Part shown: positions 8,778-17,620 of the stretch, in pieces
How positions within the stretch are numbered: position 1 is the first letter of the stretch
Layout: each line of letters starts with the position of its first letter
Program-made: the position numbers and the translations under genes
The notes under the pieces: model-generated
The model's database searches: none
What the model saw: the letters and a program-made list of their open reading frames with translations, nothing else
What the model was told of the DNA's origin: nothing
From: Gammaproteobacteria bacterium
GTDB taxonomy: Bacteria; Pseudomonadota; Gammaproteobacteria; Steroidobacterales; Foliamicaceae
Length of the DNA stretch: 64,000 nucleotides
Reading direction: 5' to 3'
Assembly (NCBI GenBank): GCA_009845905.1
Contig: VXYS01000004.1
Span: 87,285 to 151,284 of the forward strand

Positions 8778-9404
8778 ATGAGCCGCGGACGATTCGTAGT
8801 TCTGGAAGGGATAGAAGGCGCGGGCAAGTCCACTCATGCCGCCTTTCTGGCCGGCTGGCTCAGGCAGCGGGGCATCGACGTGGTTGCGGCCCGGGAGCCC
8901 GGCGGAACCGCGCTTGGAGAGCGGCTCAGAGAGATACTGCTGGATCCCGAATTAACCGGCATGCCGCCGCTGGCGGAGTTGCTGCTGATGTTCGCCGCGC
9001 GCAGCGCCTCCTTGAAGGAAGTCATCATCCCTGCGCTCGACGAGGGTGCATGGGTAATCTGCGACCGCTTCGTGGACTCAAGTTACGCCTATCAGGCGTA
9101 CGGGCGAGGCGTTTCGCTGGAGTACGTGGAGGCGCTGGAAGAGCAGGTCCTGGGCGGATTGCGCCCGGACCTCACCATTCTTCTCGATACTACTGTCCGC
9201 CTCGGACTCTCGCGCAAGGCCGATCCTCAGCAGGCTGACCGGTTCGAACGCGAGAGCCGCGAGTTCTTCGAGCGGGTGCGCGCCGGGTACCTGGAGCGGG
9301 CCGCGCTGGGCGGCGACGGTTACCGGATTGTCGATGCGTCGAAATCGCTGGAGGAAGTGCAAACGGACCTGAAGGACGCGGTTCGTCGGCTGGCCGGACT
9401 CTAG
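8778..9404 (+). CDS. tmk: Thymidylate kinase
   Basis: A 208-residue kinase that phosphorylates dTMP to dTDP. The P-loop is EGIEGAGKST. The DRF motif is followed by SSYAYQAYGRG, and a LID-type region carries basic residues. Length fits bacterial Tmk. It lies 42 bases after mltG and is followed after four bases by holB, a common arrangement in gammaproteobacteria. Confidence 0.96.
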   Translation: MSRGRFVVLEGIEGAGKSTHAAFLAGWLRQRGIDVVAAREPGGTALGERLREILLDPELTGMPPLAELLLMFAARSASLKEVIIPALDEGAWVICDRFVDSSYAYQAYGRGVSLEYVEALEEQVLGGLRPDLTILLDTTVRLGLSRKADPQQADRFERESREFFERVRAGYLERAALGGDGYRIVDASKSLEEVQTDLKDAVRRLAGL

Positions 9405-9408
9405 TGCG

Positions 9409-10368
9409 GTGAACCGGACGGAGCTTCCCTGGCTGGAGCCTCTTGAGGCCGAACTCGCGGCCCAGATCAATTCAGGCCAACTTGCCCATGCCCTGCTGGT
9501 CCACGGCCAGCGCGGCACCGGCAAGCGGCGCCTTGCCGCCTGGCTCGCGCAGGAGTTACTGGGTTCCGACCGACCTGTATGGCCCGCCGAGTCCGCCCCG
9601 GAGACCACGCTGCACGCGAATCTTCACCCGGCCGCACCGGAGCCGGGCAAGCTGCTCTCGGTGGAGCGCATCCGGGAACTCATCGATTTCATGCTGCTGA
9701 GCACCTACGGATCGGGCGCGCGCGTTGCGGCTGTCTGCCCGGCCGAGTCAATGACGCGATCGGCCGCCAACAGCCTGCTGAAGATCCTCGAGGAACCGCG
9801 TCCGAACAGCTACATCCTCCTGGTCGCGGACGATCCGGCGCAACTGCCGGCCACGATCATCAGCCGCTGCCGCCTGCTGCGTTCTCCGGCCGTACCCCGC
9901 GAAGCGGCGCTGGCCTGGCTGGCGCAGCAGGAACCGGATGCGAACTGGGAAAACGCCTTGCGCCTGGCTGGAGGCGGGCCGCTTGCGGCGCGGCAATTGC
10001 ATGCCGATGGCCTCGACGAACGTGCCAGGACAATGAGCGGCCAGCTGGCCGGTCTGGAGCGGCGGGCGTCCACGCCGCTGGAAGTGGCGCGAAGCTGGAA
10101 GGACCTGCCGATGCGGTTTTGCTGCGATTTCCTGTTCCGTTGCGCGTTTCGCCGGATCAGCGACTGGACCGCAAGCGAAAATAATGCCTACAAGCAGAGA
10201 TTTTCGGTCTTGTCCACGGATTTGCAGGAGGCAATGATCAGGTACGGTTTTGGTCACCTGGACAACGTCATGGATTGCCGACGCATTGAACGCTTCACGC
10301 CGAACGCGGAACTGGCCGTAACGGTGCTGCTCAAGGACTGGTACGGGGGATTCGGCACGCAGCGATGA
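9409..10368 (+). CDS. holB: DNA polymerase III delta-prime subunit
   Basis: A 319-residue clamp-loader subunit with an AAA+ fold. The P-loop variant GQRGTGK and the SRC motif (TIISRCRLL) are present, as is NSLLKILEEP. The start is GTG. The four Cys of the zinc module seen in Escherichia coli delta-prime are absent from the region after the P-loop. The stop overlaps pilZ by four bases. Placement between tmk and pilZ supports the call. Confidence 0.9.
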   Translation: MNRTELPWLEPLEAELAAQINSGQLAHALLVHGQRGTGKRRLAAWLAQELLGSDRPVWPAESAPETTLHANLHPAAPEPGKLLSVERIRELIDFMLLSTYGSGARVAAVCPAESMTRSAANSLLKILEEPRPNSYILLVADDPAQLPATIISRCRLLRSPAVPREAALAWLAQQEPDANWENALRLAGGGPLAARQLHADGLDERARTMSGQLAGLERRASTPLEVARSWKDLPMRFCCDFLFRCAFRRISDWTASENNAYKQRFSVLSTDLQEAMIRYGFGHLDNVMDCRRIERFTPNAELAVTVLLKDWYGGFGTQR

Positions 10369-10700
10369 GCATTCCCGGCTTCTACTCCCTGGTGCTGGAG
10401 GACGCCGATTCGCTTTCCGCGGCCTGGCTGCCGTTTCTCGACCCGGGCGGACTGTTCGTCGGGACCCGTCGGGATCATTTCCCGGGAGAAGAGGTCGTGC
10501 TGCTGCTGCAACTTCCCGACGGCGAAAAGCGCAGCGTCGCCGGCAGCATCGCCTGGATAAGCGCGGAAGAGCTTTCCGGGCAGCCTCCAGGCGCCGGCGT
10601 TGCCCTCGACGGCGACGAAGGAGAGGCGCTGGCTGAAAAAATCAGACGAATCGTGGGCGACGGGCCTTCACCGGCCGAAGCACTCCTGGCCCGCTGCTGA
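10365..10700 (+). CDS. pilZ: PilZ-domain protein
   Basis: A 111-residue single-domain protein at the conserved tmk-holB-pilZ position. In Pseudomonas, PilZ at this locus is needed for type IV pilus assembly and is a PilZ fold that does not bind cyclic di-GMP. Here the RxxxR binding motif is likewise not evident at the N-terminus, while the beta-barrel pattern (GGLFVGTRR, GEEVVLLLQLP, AGSIAWIS) is. The usual downstream tatD gene is absent. Confidence 0.83.
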   Translation: MSIPGFYSLVLEDADSLSAAWLPFLDPGGLFVGTRRDHFPGEEVVLLLQLPDGEKRSVAGSIAWISAEELSGQPPGAGVALDGDEGEALAEKIRRIVGDGPSPAEALLARC

Positions 10701-10714
10701 AGCGCGCCAGCGCT

Positions 10715-12454
10715 TCAGCGCCAGCCGGAGAAACGTACTACGCGTTGCGGGGCGATCTGGACGCGACATTCGGGGCGCAGCTTTTCGGCGCCCAGCAGGT
10801 ACCAGTAGCGGCGATGGGCATAGCCCAGGCGAACTCCCGAATTGCCGGTGAAACACCAGTTTCGATACTCTTCCGGCGCCAGCAACATCCGGTCGGGAGC
10901 TTCTCCGAGCCAGGCCGAAGCGTCCAGGATTTCCTGGCGGCGATCGGCGCGACGGCGCCCGAAGTGGGTGACCGGCCGGTCCATGTGCAGCATCTGCTGG
11001 GCCCGCCAGTCGGCCAGTCCCAGTTCCGTGCCCTCGGGAAGTGCCTGTAGCGCCGCTACGGTAATCGTCTTGCCGGAACGCCCCTCGTTGAGCAGCGAGA
11101 ACGAGCCCCAGCCCAGCAGCATCCAGAAAAGAACGATGATGCACACCGTGACCGCGGGCGCCCTGCGGCTGCCGGCGGACAACAAGCCTGCCAAGCCCGC
11201 CGCGCTGGCCACGATCACCAGCGGCACGACCACGGGATGGACCGAGTTGATCTCCAGAAGCAGCACGAGCCGTCCCGGATTCAGAAGGTTGAACCAGAAG
11301 GGAGATCCGTCCGAAAGCGATGTCACGGCGGGCTCGTCGGCCGGTGTCACGCCGTACACGCTCAGCATGGAAAAAAGCAGAACCAGCAGCACGGCCATCA
11401 TTCCGATCCAGAGCGTGAGGCGGCAATTCCTGCGCTGCAGAGCGCCGGCAAGATGCGGCCCGCAGGCAAGCGCCAGCGCCGGAATGATCGGCAGAAAATC
11501 GGCCGCCCGCTTCGCCTGACTGACGGAAATGAGAAGCAGGACCGCGGCTGCCCAGACGATGAAACAGAGCAGGGCGGGGTCGCGTGCGCGCAGGCCGTCC
11601 CCCCAGCCGTAGCGGACCCAGGGAAGCGTCAGCACAAGGGGGAAACAGGCCCAGGGAGCCACCTGCAAAACGTAGTACCAGAACGGGTAGAGGTCGCTCC
11701 ACGACGCGGGGCCGCGGCCCAGAGGCCAGGCTTCCGGCAAGGCCAGCCTGTAAGCGGCCACGGCTTCGCTGTCGGAGCCCCAGAGCACGGCCAGCCAGGC
11801 CGCCGGGATCGCCAAGAGCACGGCAAGTCCCAACAGCAACCTGAGGTTCCACCGGGCCGGCCTCAACAACCAGCCGCGACGCGCCGCCCAGAGCCACGGC
11901 GCCAGCAACAGGAGCGGTAACAGGCCGGAAATGTCGATCAGCAAACCCAGCGCGCAAGCCAGGCAGCCGAGAACGAAATGGCCCCAGGCGGTCCCCAGCA
12001 AAAGGTGCCGAGACAGCCCGTAGAGCCCGGACACGATGAAGAAGCACAACACCACGTCGCCCCCGGCGCCGTGCGCCTGCAATGCGAACTGCACGCAGCC
12101 CAGCATTGCGACCCCGGCCCAGAAACCGGCGGCATCGTCCCAGAGCCGGCGGGCCAGGTCGCAGGTCATCCACAGCATGCCGATGCCAGCCAGCAGCGAA
12201 GGCAACAGGAACCCGATCCTCATGCCGAACAGCCACTGAAAAACCGCCAGAATCCATAGGTATAGCGGCCCTTCCTTGACGAACAATTCACCGGCGAGCG
12301 TGGGCGCCAGCCAGTCGCCGGAACTGAGCATTTCCGCGGCCGCGAGCGCGTTTTCCGGCTCGTTGGGCGGCCAGGGATCGCGCAGGCCGAAACCCGCGGT
12401 CAGGATCAGCAGTGCGGCGCCGAACAGGATCAGCGAACGGAACCGGTCTCTCAT
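10715..12454 (-). CDS. ArnT-like membrane glycosyltransferase (GT39/GT83 type)
   Basis: A 579-residue integral membrane protein with about a dozen hydrophobic segments. The N-terminal motif RDPWPPNEPENALAAAEML contains the acidic residue of the first periplasmic loop typical of ArnT/PMT-type transferases, and FVKEGPLYLW matches the second conserved block. Such enzymes move sugars from polyprenyl phosphate to lipid A, glycans or proteins. Start 12454 gives a membrane signal right after MRDRFR; an upstream start at 12484 is possible. The acceptor cannot be told from sequence. It is convergent with pilZ. Confidence 0.82.
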   Translation of the reverse strand: MRDRFRSLILFGAALLILTAGFGLRDPWPPNEPENALAAAEMLSSGDWLAPTLAGELFVKEGPLYLWILAVFQWLFGMRIGFLLPSLLAGIGMLWMTCDLARRLWDDAAGFWAGVAMLGCVQFALQAHGAGGDVVLCFFIVSGLYGLSRHLLLGTAWGHFVLGCLACALGLLIDISGLLPLLLLAPWLWAARRGWLLRPARWNLRLLLGLAVLLAIPAAWLAVLWGSDSEAVAAYRLALPEAWPLGRGPASWSDLYPFWYYVLQVAPWACFPLVLTLPWVRYGWGDGLRARDPALLCFIVWAAAVLLLISVSQAKRAADFLPIIPALALACGPHLAGALQRRNCRLTLWIGMMAVLLVLLFSMLSVYGVTPADEPAVTSLSDGSPFWFNLLNPGRLVLLLEINSVHPVVVPLVIVASAAGLAGLLSAGSRRAPAVTVCIIVLFWMLLGWGSFSLLNEGRSGKTITVAALQALPEGTELGLADWRAQQMLHMDRPVTHFGRRRADRRQEILDASAWLGEAPDRMLLAPEEYRNWCFTGNSGVRLGYAHRRYWYLLGAEKLRPECRVQIAPQRVVRFSGWR

Positions 12455-12485
12455 ATGGCAAGTGTATCGCTCCGCGGGCCACACT

Positions 12486-12491
12486 TATAAT
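12486..12491 (+). promoter_or_regulatory. -10 box of the ferredoxin reductase-like gene
   Basis: A perfect TATAAT lies 31 bases before the ATG at 12523. The -35 region is weak. It lies between divergent genes. Confidence 0.45.
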
Positions 12492-12522
12492 CCCGTTCGC
12501 GACTACCGGCGCCCGGAAGCCT

Positions 12523-13554
12523 ATGACCATACGAACCGATGCACTGATAGTTGGCGCGGGTCCCTGCGGGCTTTTCCAGGTGTTTGAACTGGGGCTGCTC
12601 GGCATCAGCGCACACTTGGTCGATGCCCTGCGGGAGCCCGGCGGGCAATGCACGGAACTCTACCCGGACAAGCCGATCTATGACATTCCGGCCATCCCGG
12701 TGCTCAACGCCCAGGACCTGGTGGATGCCCTGCTGAAGCAGATCGAACCCTTCAACCCGACCTTTCACCTGGGTGAGGAAGTGACGGTGGTCCGGCCGCT
12801 CGGAGAAGGGGAGGGCTTTCACGTCGAAACCGGGGCCGGGACGCAATTTCAGGCAAAAACGATTTTTCTCGCCGGCGGGGTGGGCTCATTTCAACCCCGC
12901 AAGCTGCGCCTGGAAGGCGCCGAGACCCTGGAAGGCCGGCAGCTTCATTACCGGGTAAAGGACTCCTCGCGTTTCCGCGGCAGGCGCCTGCTGATACTCG
13001 GTGGCGGCGACTCAGCGCTGGATTGGGCGCTGGAACTGAACAGAATCGCCGAATCGGTGACGCTGGCGCATCGGCGCGACGAGTATCGCGCTGCGCCGGC
13101 TTCGGTAGCGCAGTTCAAAGAACTCGTCGCGCAGGGCAGGGCGCAACTGTTTGAGAAAGCCCGCGCGACCGGCCTGCACCTTACCGGGGAAGATCTCTCG
13201 GCGGTCACCCTTAGTGTTGAGGAAGTTGAAAGAGATCCTCTGGAAGTGGATGATTTATTGGTTTTTTTCGGATTGGCGCCTAAGCTGGGCCCGATTGCCG
13301 ACTGGGGCCTGGACCTGAACCGCAAGACCGTGAACGTGGATCCGGAAAAGTTCCAGACCAACGTGCCCGGAATCTTCGCCATCGGCGATATCTGCCACTA
13401 TCCGGGCAAGAAGAAGCTGATCCTGAGTGGTTTTCACGAAGCCGCGCTGGCAGCTTTCGCGGCCAAGGCGATACTTACGCCCGGCAAGAAGGTTCACCTG
13501 CAGTACACGACCACCAGCCCGATCATGCACAAGCGCCTGGGGCTTTCCGACTGA
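12523..13554 (+). CDS. Ferredoxin/flavodoxin-NADP reductase, thioredoxin-reductase-like type
   Basis: A 343-residue FAD enzyme with two dinucleotide folds: FAD-binding VGAGPCGLFQ near residue 8 and NADPH-binding LILGGGDSALDW near residue 155. The CxxC redox pair of thioredoxin reductase is missing, as in the YumC-type ferredoxin-NADP reductases it resembles. The C-terminal GDICHYPGKKKLILSGFHEA is characteristic. It likely supplies reduced ferredoxin or flavodoxin from NADPH. The start at 12523 puts the GxGxxG motif at the normal position. Confidence 0.88.
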   Translation: MTIRTDALIVGAGPCGLFQVFELGLLGISAHLVDALREPGGQCTELYPDKPIYDIPAIPVLNAQDLVDALLKQIEPFNPTFHLGEEVTVVRPLGEGEGFHVETGAGTQFQAKTIFLAGGVGSFQPRKLRLEGAETLEGRQLHYRVKDSSRFRGRRLLILGGGDSALDWALELNRIAESVTLAHRRDEYRAAPASVAQFKELVAQGRAQLFEKARATGLHLTGEDLSAVTLSVEEVERDPLEVDDLLVFFGLAPKLGPIADWGLDLNRKTVNVDPEKFQTNVPGIFAIGDICHYPGKKKLILSGFHEAALAAFAAKAILTPGKKVHLQYTTTSPIMHKRLGLSD

Positions 13555-13557
13555 CCA

Positions 13558-13606
13558 GGGAGGGAGGGCGTCCCGCCCTCCGGGAAGGCGGGACGCCTTC
13601 CCACCC
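13558..13606. repeat. REP-like inverted repeat pair
   Basis: Two palindromic units face each other between convergent genes. The first contains GGGAGGGCGTCCCGCCCTCC and the second GGGAAGGCGGGACGCCTTCC. Close relatives occur at 22314-22342 and 27771-27792. It could also end transcription from both sides. Confidence 0.65.
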
Positions 13607-13620
13607 AGGGTGTTCATGGC

Positions 13621-14193
13621 CTAATCGGCCGGCATGGCCGCCAGCACGGCCTCCTCGAACTGCTCCTCGCTGTGTCCGCCCAGAAGCGTCCGGACGATTG
13701 AACCGTCCGGGCCGATCACGTAGTTCGCCGGCATGACGCCCGGCCAGAAGGGATCCAGTTCTTCCACCAGCAGATAGTCCTCGAATTCCCCGTTCAGATA
13801 GCTGTGCCACTCGGGGAACCGGGTCTCGATGAATTCCGGCACCAGCCACGCCGCGTCCGCCTGGTCGTCCAGCGATATCGCCACGAGGGCGAACCGGGAC
13901 GGATCCAGCTTCTCGCGCAAATTGATCAGCGCGGGAATCTCATGGATGCATGGGCCGCACCAGGTCGCCCAGAAATTGACCAGCACCACCTTGCCCCGGT
14001 GACTTTCGAGCAGAGGCAGCAGATCGTCGGCCCGAACCCACTCAAGCTCTTGCATATCATCGCTTTCCGCCGAATCCGCCGCATTGTTGGCCGGCAAGGC
14101 GGCAGGGGAGGCCAGCGCCAGGATCGCTGCCGCCGTCGCGAGGGCGGCCCACCGTACGGGTGTATGATTTGGGGCTAATCGAACAAGGTTCAC
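13621..14193 (-). CDS. TlpA-like thiol-disulfide oxidoreductase
   Basis: A 190-residue exported thioredoxin-fold protein with the redox motif WATWCGPC (Cys79 and Cys82 from the chosen start) and the later cis-Pro region MPANYVIGPDG. The hydrophobic N-terminus suits a signal or membrane anchor. A GTG at 14193 was chosen because it places the signal near the start; it is only 13 bases from the divergent start at 14207, so the promoters must overlap the neighbouring gene. TlpA proteins reduce periplasmic disulfides, often for haem or copper protein maturation. Confidence 0.83.
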   Translation of the reverse strand: MNLVRLAPNHTPVRWAALATAAAILALASPAALPANNAADSAESDDMQELEWVRADDLLPLLESHRGKVVLVNFWATWCGPCIHEIPALINLREKLDPSRFALVAISLDDQADAAWLVPEFIETRFPEWHSYLNGEFEDYLLVEELDPFWPGVMPANYVIGPDGSIVRTLLGGHSEEQFEEAVLAAMPAD

Positions 14194-14206
14194 CGGAGTC
14201 CACCGT

Positions 14207-15598
14207 ATGTTGAAAAAAGCATACCTTAGCGCATTGGCGCTCTTGGCCGCGTTTCTGTTCCTGCCGTCCACGGCCTGGACACAAGCCGAGATTCTCTACC
14301 AGAACGAGTTGGGGTTGCCGGACAGGGCGGCATTCAGCCCCGAGGTCGCGGTATCCGGCAGCGGCGAAGTGTACGTCGTGTTTCTGGACCGGCCCGACCC
14401 GACCGCGCCGCCTCCGAAGCGCAAGCACGGCGAACACAGCCATCGTTCCTCGGTGGACCTGTGGATTGCCCGTTCCGACGACGGCGGATCCAGTTTTCAG
14501 GCGCCGTCCATGGTCAACCATGAACATGGCGTGATCTGGGGCTTCCAGGTCAGCAAGCCGCGGGTCAACATTGACGATCACGGCACCGTGCACATTTTTT
14601 ATCCGGGCAACGCGCAGTCCAGTCAGACGCGGTTGGACGTCATCGCCTCGCAATACACGCGCTCGCTCGACAAGGGCGCCACGTTCTCCGAACCCGTCAT
14701 GCTGAATTCGCACGTCAAGAAGGACGGGCGAGGGCTGTTGGGCGAAGAGCTGGGCGCGGCGCATGCCTTCGGCACCATGGGAGTGGCGCCCGACGGCACC
14801 GTTCACACGTTCTGGCTCGACACCCGTTACATGGGCGATCCCAGCATGGGGGCGACGCTGTTCACCGCGTCATCGAAAGACGGCGGGGCGACATTCGGCA
14901 CCGAGATTGAATTCGCGCGTGACGTGGTCTGTCCCTGCTGTCAGCTGGTAGCAGACTTCGTGGGCGACGAGGCCGTGCTGGTGTCCTACCGGCACGTCTT
15001 CGACGACGGTTCGCGCGACAGCGTCGTGCTGCGTTCCACGGACGACGGGCAAACCTGGCCCGAACTGGCGCGCTTGCCGATCGACCCCTGGTATATCGGC
15101 GGCTGCCCGCTCAAGCCCACCGACATGGCCGTAAACGAGAACTACGTGTATTCCGTATCCTTCTCCGCCGGCCCCGAACAACAGGGCATCTGGTTCAGCC
15201 GCTCGCGGAACGCCGCCCTCGACTTCGAGGAAGCCATGCACCTGCACCCGGACTCAAAGTACAGCGATGCGCCGGTCATTACCGTGACGCCGAGCGGGGT
15301 AGTGCGGGTCGTCTGGCATTCGCGCGAGGGGCGCAAGAGCCCGTACCGGCTGTATATGTCGGAGTCCTACGACCACGGCGAAACCTTTACGGCACCCTGG
15401 GAGCTGCCAACACCTGAAGAAGGCCAGTCACGCTTCCCGGTATTGGCGACGGATGCCGACGGGAATTCACATGTGGCCTGGGAGCAGCAGGTCAAGATCG
15501 GCGAAATCGTGACCACCGAAGTGCACGTCATGGGCATCGCAGCGCCCAGCACAGGTCCCACGACGGTCATCGCCAGCCTCGGCCAGGGCGCCGAATAG
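14207..15598 (+). CDS. Exported BNR/Asp-box repeat protein (sialidase-like fold)
   Basis: A 463-residue secreted protein with a clear signal peptide (cut near AWTQA). It has five Asp-box repeats (SDDGGSSF, SLDKGATF, SKDGGATF, STDDGQTW, SYDHGETF), which mark a six-bladed beta-propeller. Catalytic residues of true sialidases are not evident, so enzyme activity is not claimed. It carries an unusual CPCC cluster at Cys242, Cys244 and Cys245, plus another Cys in GGCPLKP. The divergent TlpA thioredoxin could keep these thiols reduced; that link is inference. Confidence 0.75.
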   Translation: MLKKAYLSALALLAAFLFLPSTAWTQAEILYQNELGLPDRAAFSPEVAVSGSGEVYVVFLDRPDPTAPPPKRKHGEHSHRSSVDLWIARSDDGGSSFQAPSMVNHEHGVIWGFQVSKPRVNIDDHGTVHIFYPGNAQSSQTRLDVIASQYTRSLDKGATFSEPVMLNSHVKKDGRGLLGEELGAAHAFGTMGVAPDGTVHTFWLDTRYMGDPSMGATLFTASSKDGGATFGTEIEFARDVVCPCCQLVADFVGDEAVLVSYRHVFDDGSRDSVVLRSTDDGQTWPELARLPIDPWYIGGCPLKPTDMAVNENYVYSVSFSAGPEQQGIWFSRSRNAALDFEEAMHLHPDSKYSDAPVITVTPSGVVRVVWHSREGRKSPYRLYMSESYDHGETFTAPWELPTPEEGQSRFPVLATDADGNSHVAWEQQVKIGEIVTTEVHVMGIAAPSTGPTTVIASLGQGAE

Positions 15599-15603
15599 CA
15601 AAC

Positions 15604-15623
15604 AGCCGCCTTCGCGGCTTTCT
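15604..15623 (+). terminator. Putative terminator after the BNR gene
   Basis: Stem AGCCGC-CTTC-GCGGCT followed by TTCT, five bases after the stop codon. The T tract is short. Confidence 0.5.
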
Positions 15624-15681
15624 CGCGGTCCCCCCGCAGCGCGGTCAAGCGGGTGCGGGTCCGTAACGCGCTGACGAGCGT

Positions 15682-16347
15682 CTAGAACGGCTTGGCGAGG
15701 CCGAGATAGGCCAGCGCCAGCGACGTACCCCAGAACAGGTATACGACCTTTTTCGACCGCCCGAGCATCGTGGTGAAGATGGCCTCCACCTCCGGCGTCG
15801 AGCCTTCGGCGGCCAGTCGCCGGAATCCGGTCCCGATGTCGGCAACGTAGGACCTGAGCCACAGGCCGAGGTACACCAGCACGCCGAACAGCATCACCTT
15901 CAGCCCCAGCCAGTTGCTGCCGAACCCGACGTCCATCACCAGCGACACGGCGCCGGCCAGCACGAGAACGGGCGCGACGACCCACCGGATGCGGTTGTCG
16001 ATCACGCGAAAGGTGCTGCCGGCGGAGGGGCCCTTGTTCAGGTAAACCGCCCAGGAGAGCACCAGCCAGGCCAGAAAAACGATCCAGACCAGCCAGAGCC
16101 AGGTTCCCGTGATCGGACTGAGGCCCAGACTGTCCGCCAGCGTAAGACCCACCGGGAACATGAGGATCAGGCAGGACCGCGGCACCAGGTCAATCCAAAG
16201 CATGGCGGTGAGGAAGCGCCGGCGTTCCTCGATCGGGAGTTCCGCCTTGCAGATGTAGTGGGTCGTGACATAGACGCCCCAGTCCGGTCCCAGCCAATAG
16301 ACGAACAGCACCAGGTGCGCGTAGAGGACGAAAGTGTGAAAATCCAT
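15682..16347 (-). CDS. Integral membrane protein of unknown function
   Basis: A 221-residue protein with about six hydrophobic segments, starting MDFHTFVLYAHLVLFVYWLG. I do not recognise a characterised family. Conserved-looking His and Trp residues sit in the first helices, and the C-terminal half has a short charged loop (RRLAAEGSTPEVEAIF). The start has a good AGAGGTAAG ribosome site. It lies downstream of the cyclopropane synthase gene on the same strand, so a role linked to membrane lipids is possible but unproven. Confidence 0.65.
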   Translation of the reverse strand: MDFHTFVLYAHLVLFVYWLGPDWGVYVTTHYICKAELPIEERRRFLTAMLWIDLVPRSCLILMFPVGLTLADSLGLSPITGTWLWLVWIVFLAWLVLSWAVYLNKGPSAGSTFRVIDNRIRWVVAPVLVLAGAVSLVMDVGFGSNWLGLKVMLFGVLVYLGLWLRSYVADIGTGFRRLAAEGSTPEVEAIFTTMLGRSKKVVYLFWGTSLALAYLGLAKPF

Positions 16348-16365
16348 AACTTACCTCTTACTTTA

Positions 16366-16381
16366 CATAATATACATTATG
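16366..16381 (-). promoter_or_regulatory. AT-rich dyad and possible promoter
   Basis: A perfect dyad CATAAT-ATAC-ATTATG sits in the 49-base gap upstream of the membrane protein gene at 15682-16347. The AT content is striking in this GC-rich sequence. Read on the minus strand it offers a TATTAT -10-like box. It may be a promoter or an operator. Confidence 0.4.
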
Positions 16382-16396
16382 CCCAATCTATCGGGA

Positions 16397-17620
16397 TCAA
16401 CGCGCCAACGGTTTGGCAAAGAGAACTTGCGCGTCCCCTATCGTGCGCTCCGCAAACCCGGCCTCGCAGTACCGGAAGTAGAACTCGTACATGCGCAGGA
16501 ACTCGCTGGAGTATCCAAGCTCCTTCGCCGCGCCCCAGTTCCTGCGCAGCGCCTCCGCCCACAGCCGCAACGTGCGCACGTAGTGGCTGCCGATATCTTC
16601 CATGCGCACCAGTCGGAAGTCCGTCCGCCGTCGCACCGCGCCCATGATCGCCTCGACTGACGGCAGAAAGCCTCCCGGAAAGATGTAGCGCTTGATGAAA
16701 TCCACCCGTTTGACCGCGGCCCGGTAGGACTGGTCCTTAATCGTTATGGCCTGGAGCACCATCCGGCCGTCCGGCTTCAGCAACTCGCTGCAGCGCTTGA
16801 AGAACAGGTCCAGGTACTGGGCGCCCACCGCTTCGATCATTTCAATGGATATCAACCGGTCGAACTGCCCGCCGGTGTCCCGATAGTCCTGCATCCGGAT
16901 CTCCACCCGATCTTCAAGACCCTCCGCCTTGACCCGCTGCACGGCCTCCGCGTGCTGCCGCTCGGAAATCGTGATGCTCACCACCCTGCAGCCGTATTTC
17001 CGCGCCATGTGGATGGCGCAGGCGCCCCAGCCGCTGCCGATTTCCAGAACGCGCAGGCCGGGTTTCAGTTGCAGCATTTCGCACAAACGGTCCAGTTTGG
17101 CGATCGAGGCTTCCTCCAGGCTGGCGTCCTCCGAACGAAAATACGCACAGGAATACAGCATTGTTGGATCGAGGAACAACTGAAAGAAGTCGTTCCCGAC
17201 GTCGTAATGCGCGGAAATGTTGCGCCGGGAGCCTGAGCGGGTATTGCGGCGCAGCGCGTGCCCTATCCGGTGTGAAACCCCGCCCAGCGCCGACAACGGG
17301 CCGCCCAGGCCCTCCAGAACGTCCTGTTCGCGCAGCATCATCCTCAGCAGGCCGGCCAGATCCCGCGAGCGCCACTGGCCGTCCATGAACGACTCCGCCG
17401 CGCCCAGTGCCCCACCGGTCGCGATCGCTCGCCAGCAGCCGCTGTCCAGCACTTCCATAGTGGCCAGGGGAAGATCGCCCGAACTCCCCTGCCCGCCCAG
17501 GACAACTCTTTGGCCTGCCTCCAGCACTTCCAGCCGGCCGTTCTCAAGCCCGGCCAGGCGCTTTTGCACCGGCCGCCGCCACATCGAGGCAGGCAGATCA
17601 ACCTTCTCCTGCGCGTTCAC
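16397..17620 (-). CDS. cfa: Cyclopropane-fatty-acyl-phospholipid synthase family protein
   Basis: A 407-residue SAM-dependent enzyme. The SAM-binding motif is VLEIGSGWGACAIHMA. The preceding NISAHYDVGNDFFQLFLD and SCAYF motifs are hallmarks of cyclopropane synthases, which methylenate unsaturated acyl chains of phospholipids at the membrane. A GTG start at 17620 overlaps the upstream stop as GTGA and was preferred to the open frame further up. It is the third gene of a flavoprotein-DUF1365-Cfa set found together in many bacteria. Confidence 0.9.
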   Translation of the reverse strand: MNAQEKVDLPASMWRRPVQKRLAGLENGRLEVLEAGQRVVLGGQGSSGDLPLATMEVLDSGCWRAIATGGALGAAESFMDGQWRSRDLAGLLRMMLREQDVLEGLGGPLSALGGVSHRIGHALRRNTRSGSRRNISAHYDVGNDFFQLFLDPTMLYSCAYFRSEDASLEEASIAKLDRLCEMLQLKPGLRVLEIGSGWGACAIHMARKYGCRVVSITISERQHAEAVQRVKAEGLEDRVEIRMQDYRDTGGQFDRLISIEMIEAVGAQYLDLFFKRCSELLKPDGRMVLQAITIKDQSYRAAVKRVDFIKRYIFPGGFLPSVEAIMGAVRRRTDFRLVRMEDIGSHYVRTLRLWAEALRRNWGAAKELGYSSEFLRMYEFYFRYCEAGFAERTIGDAQVLFAKPLAR

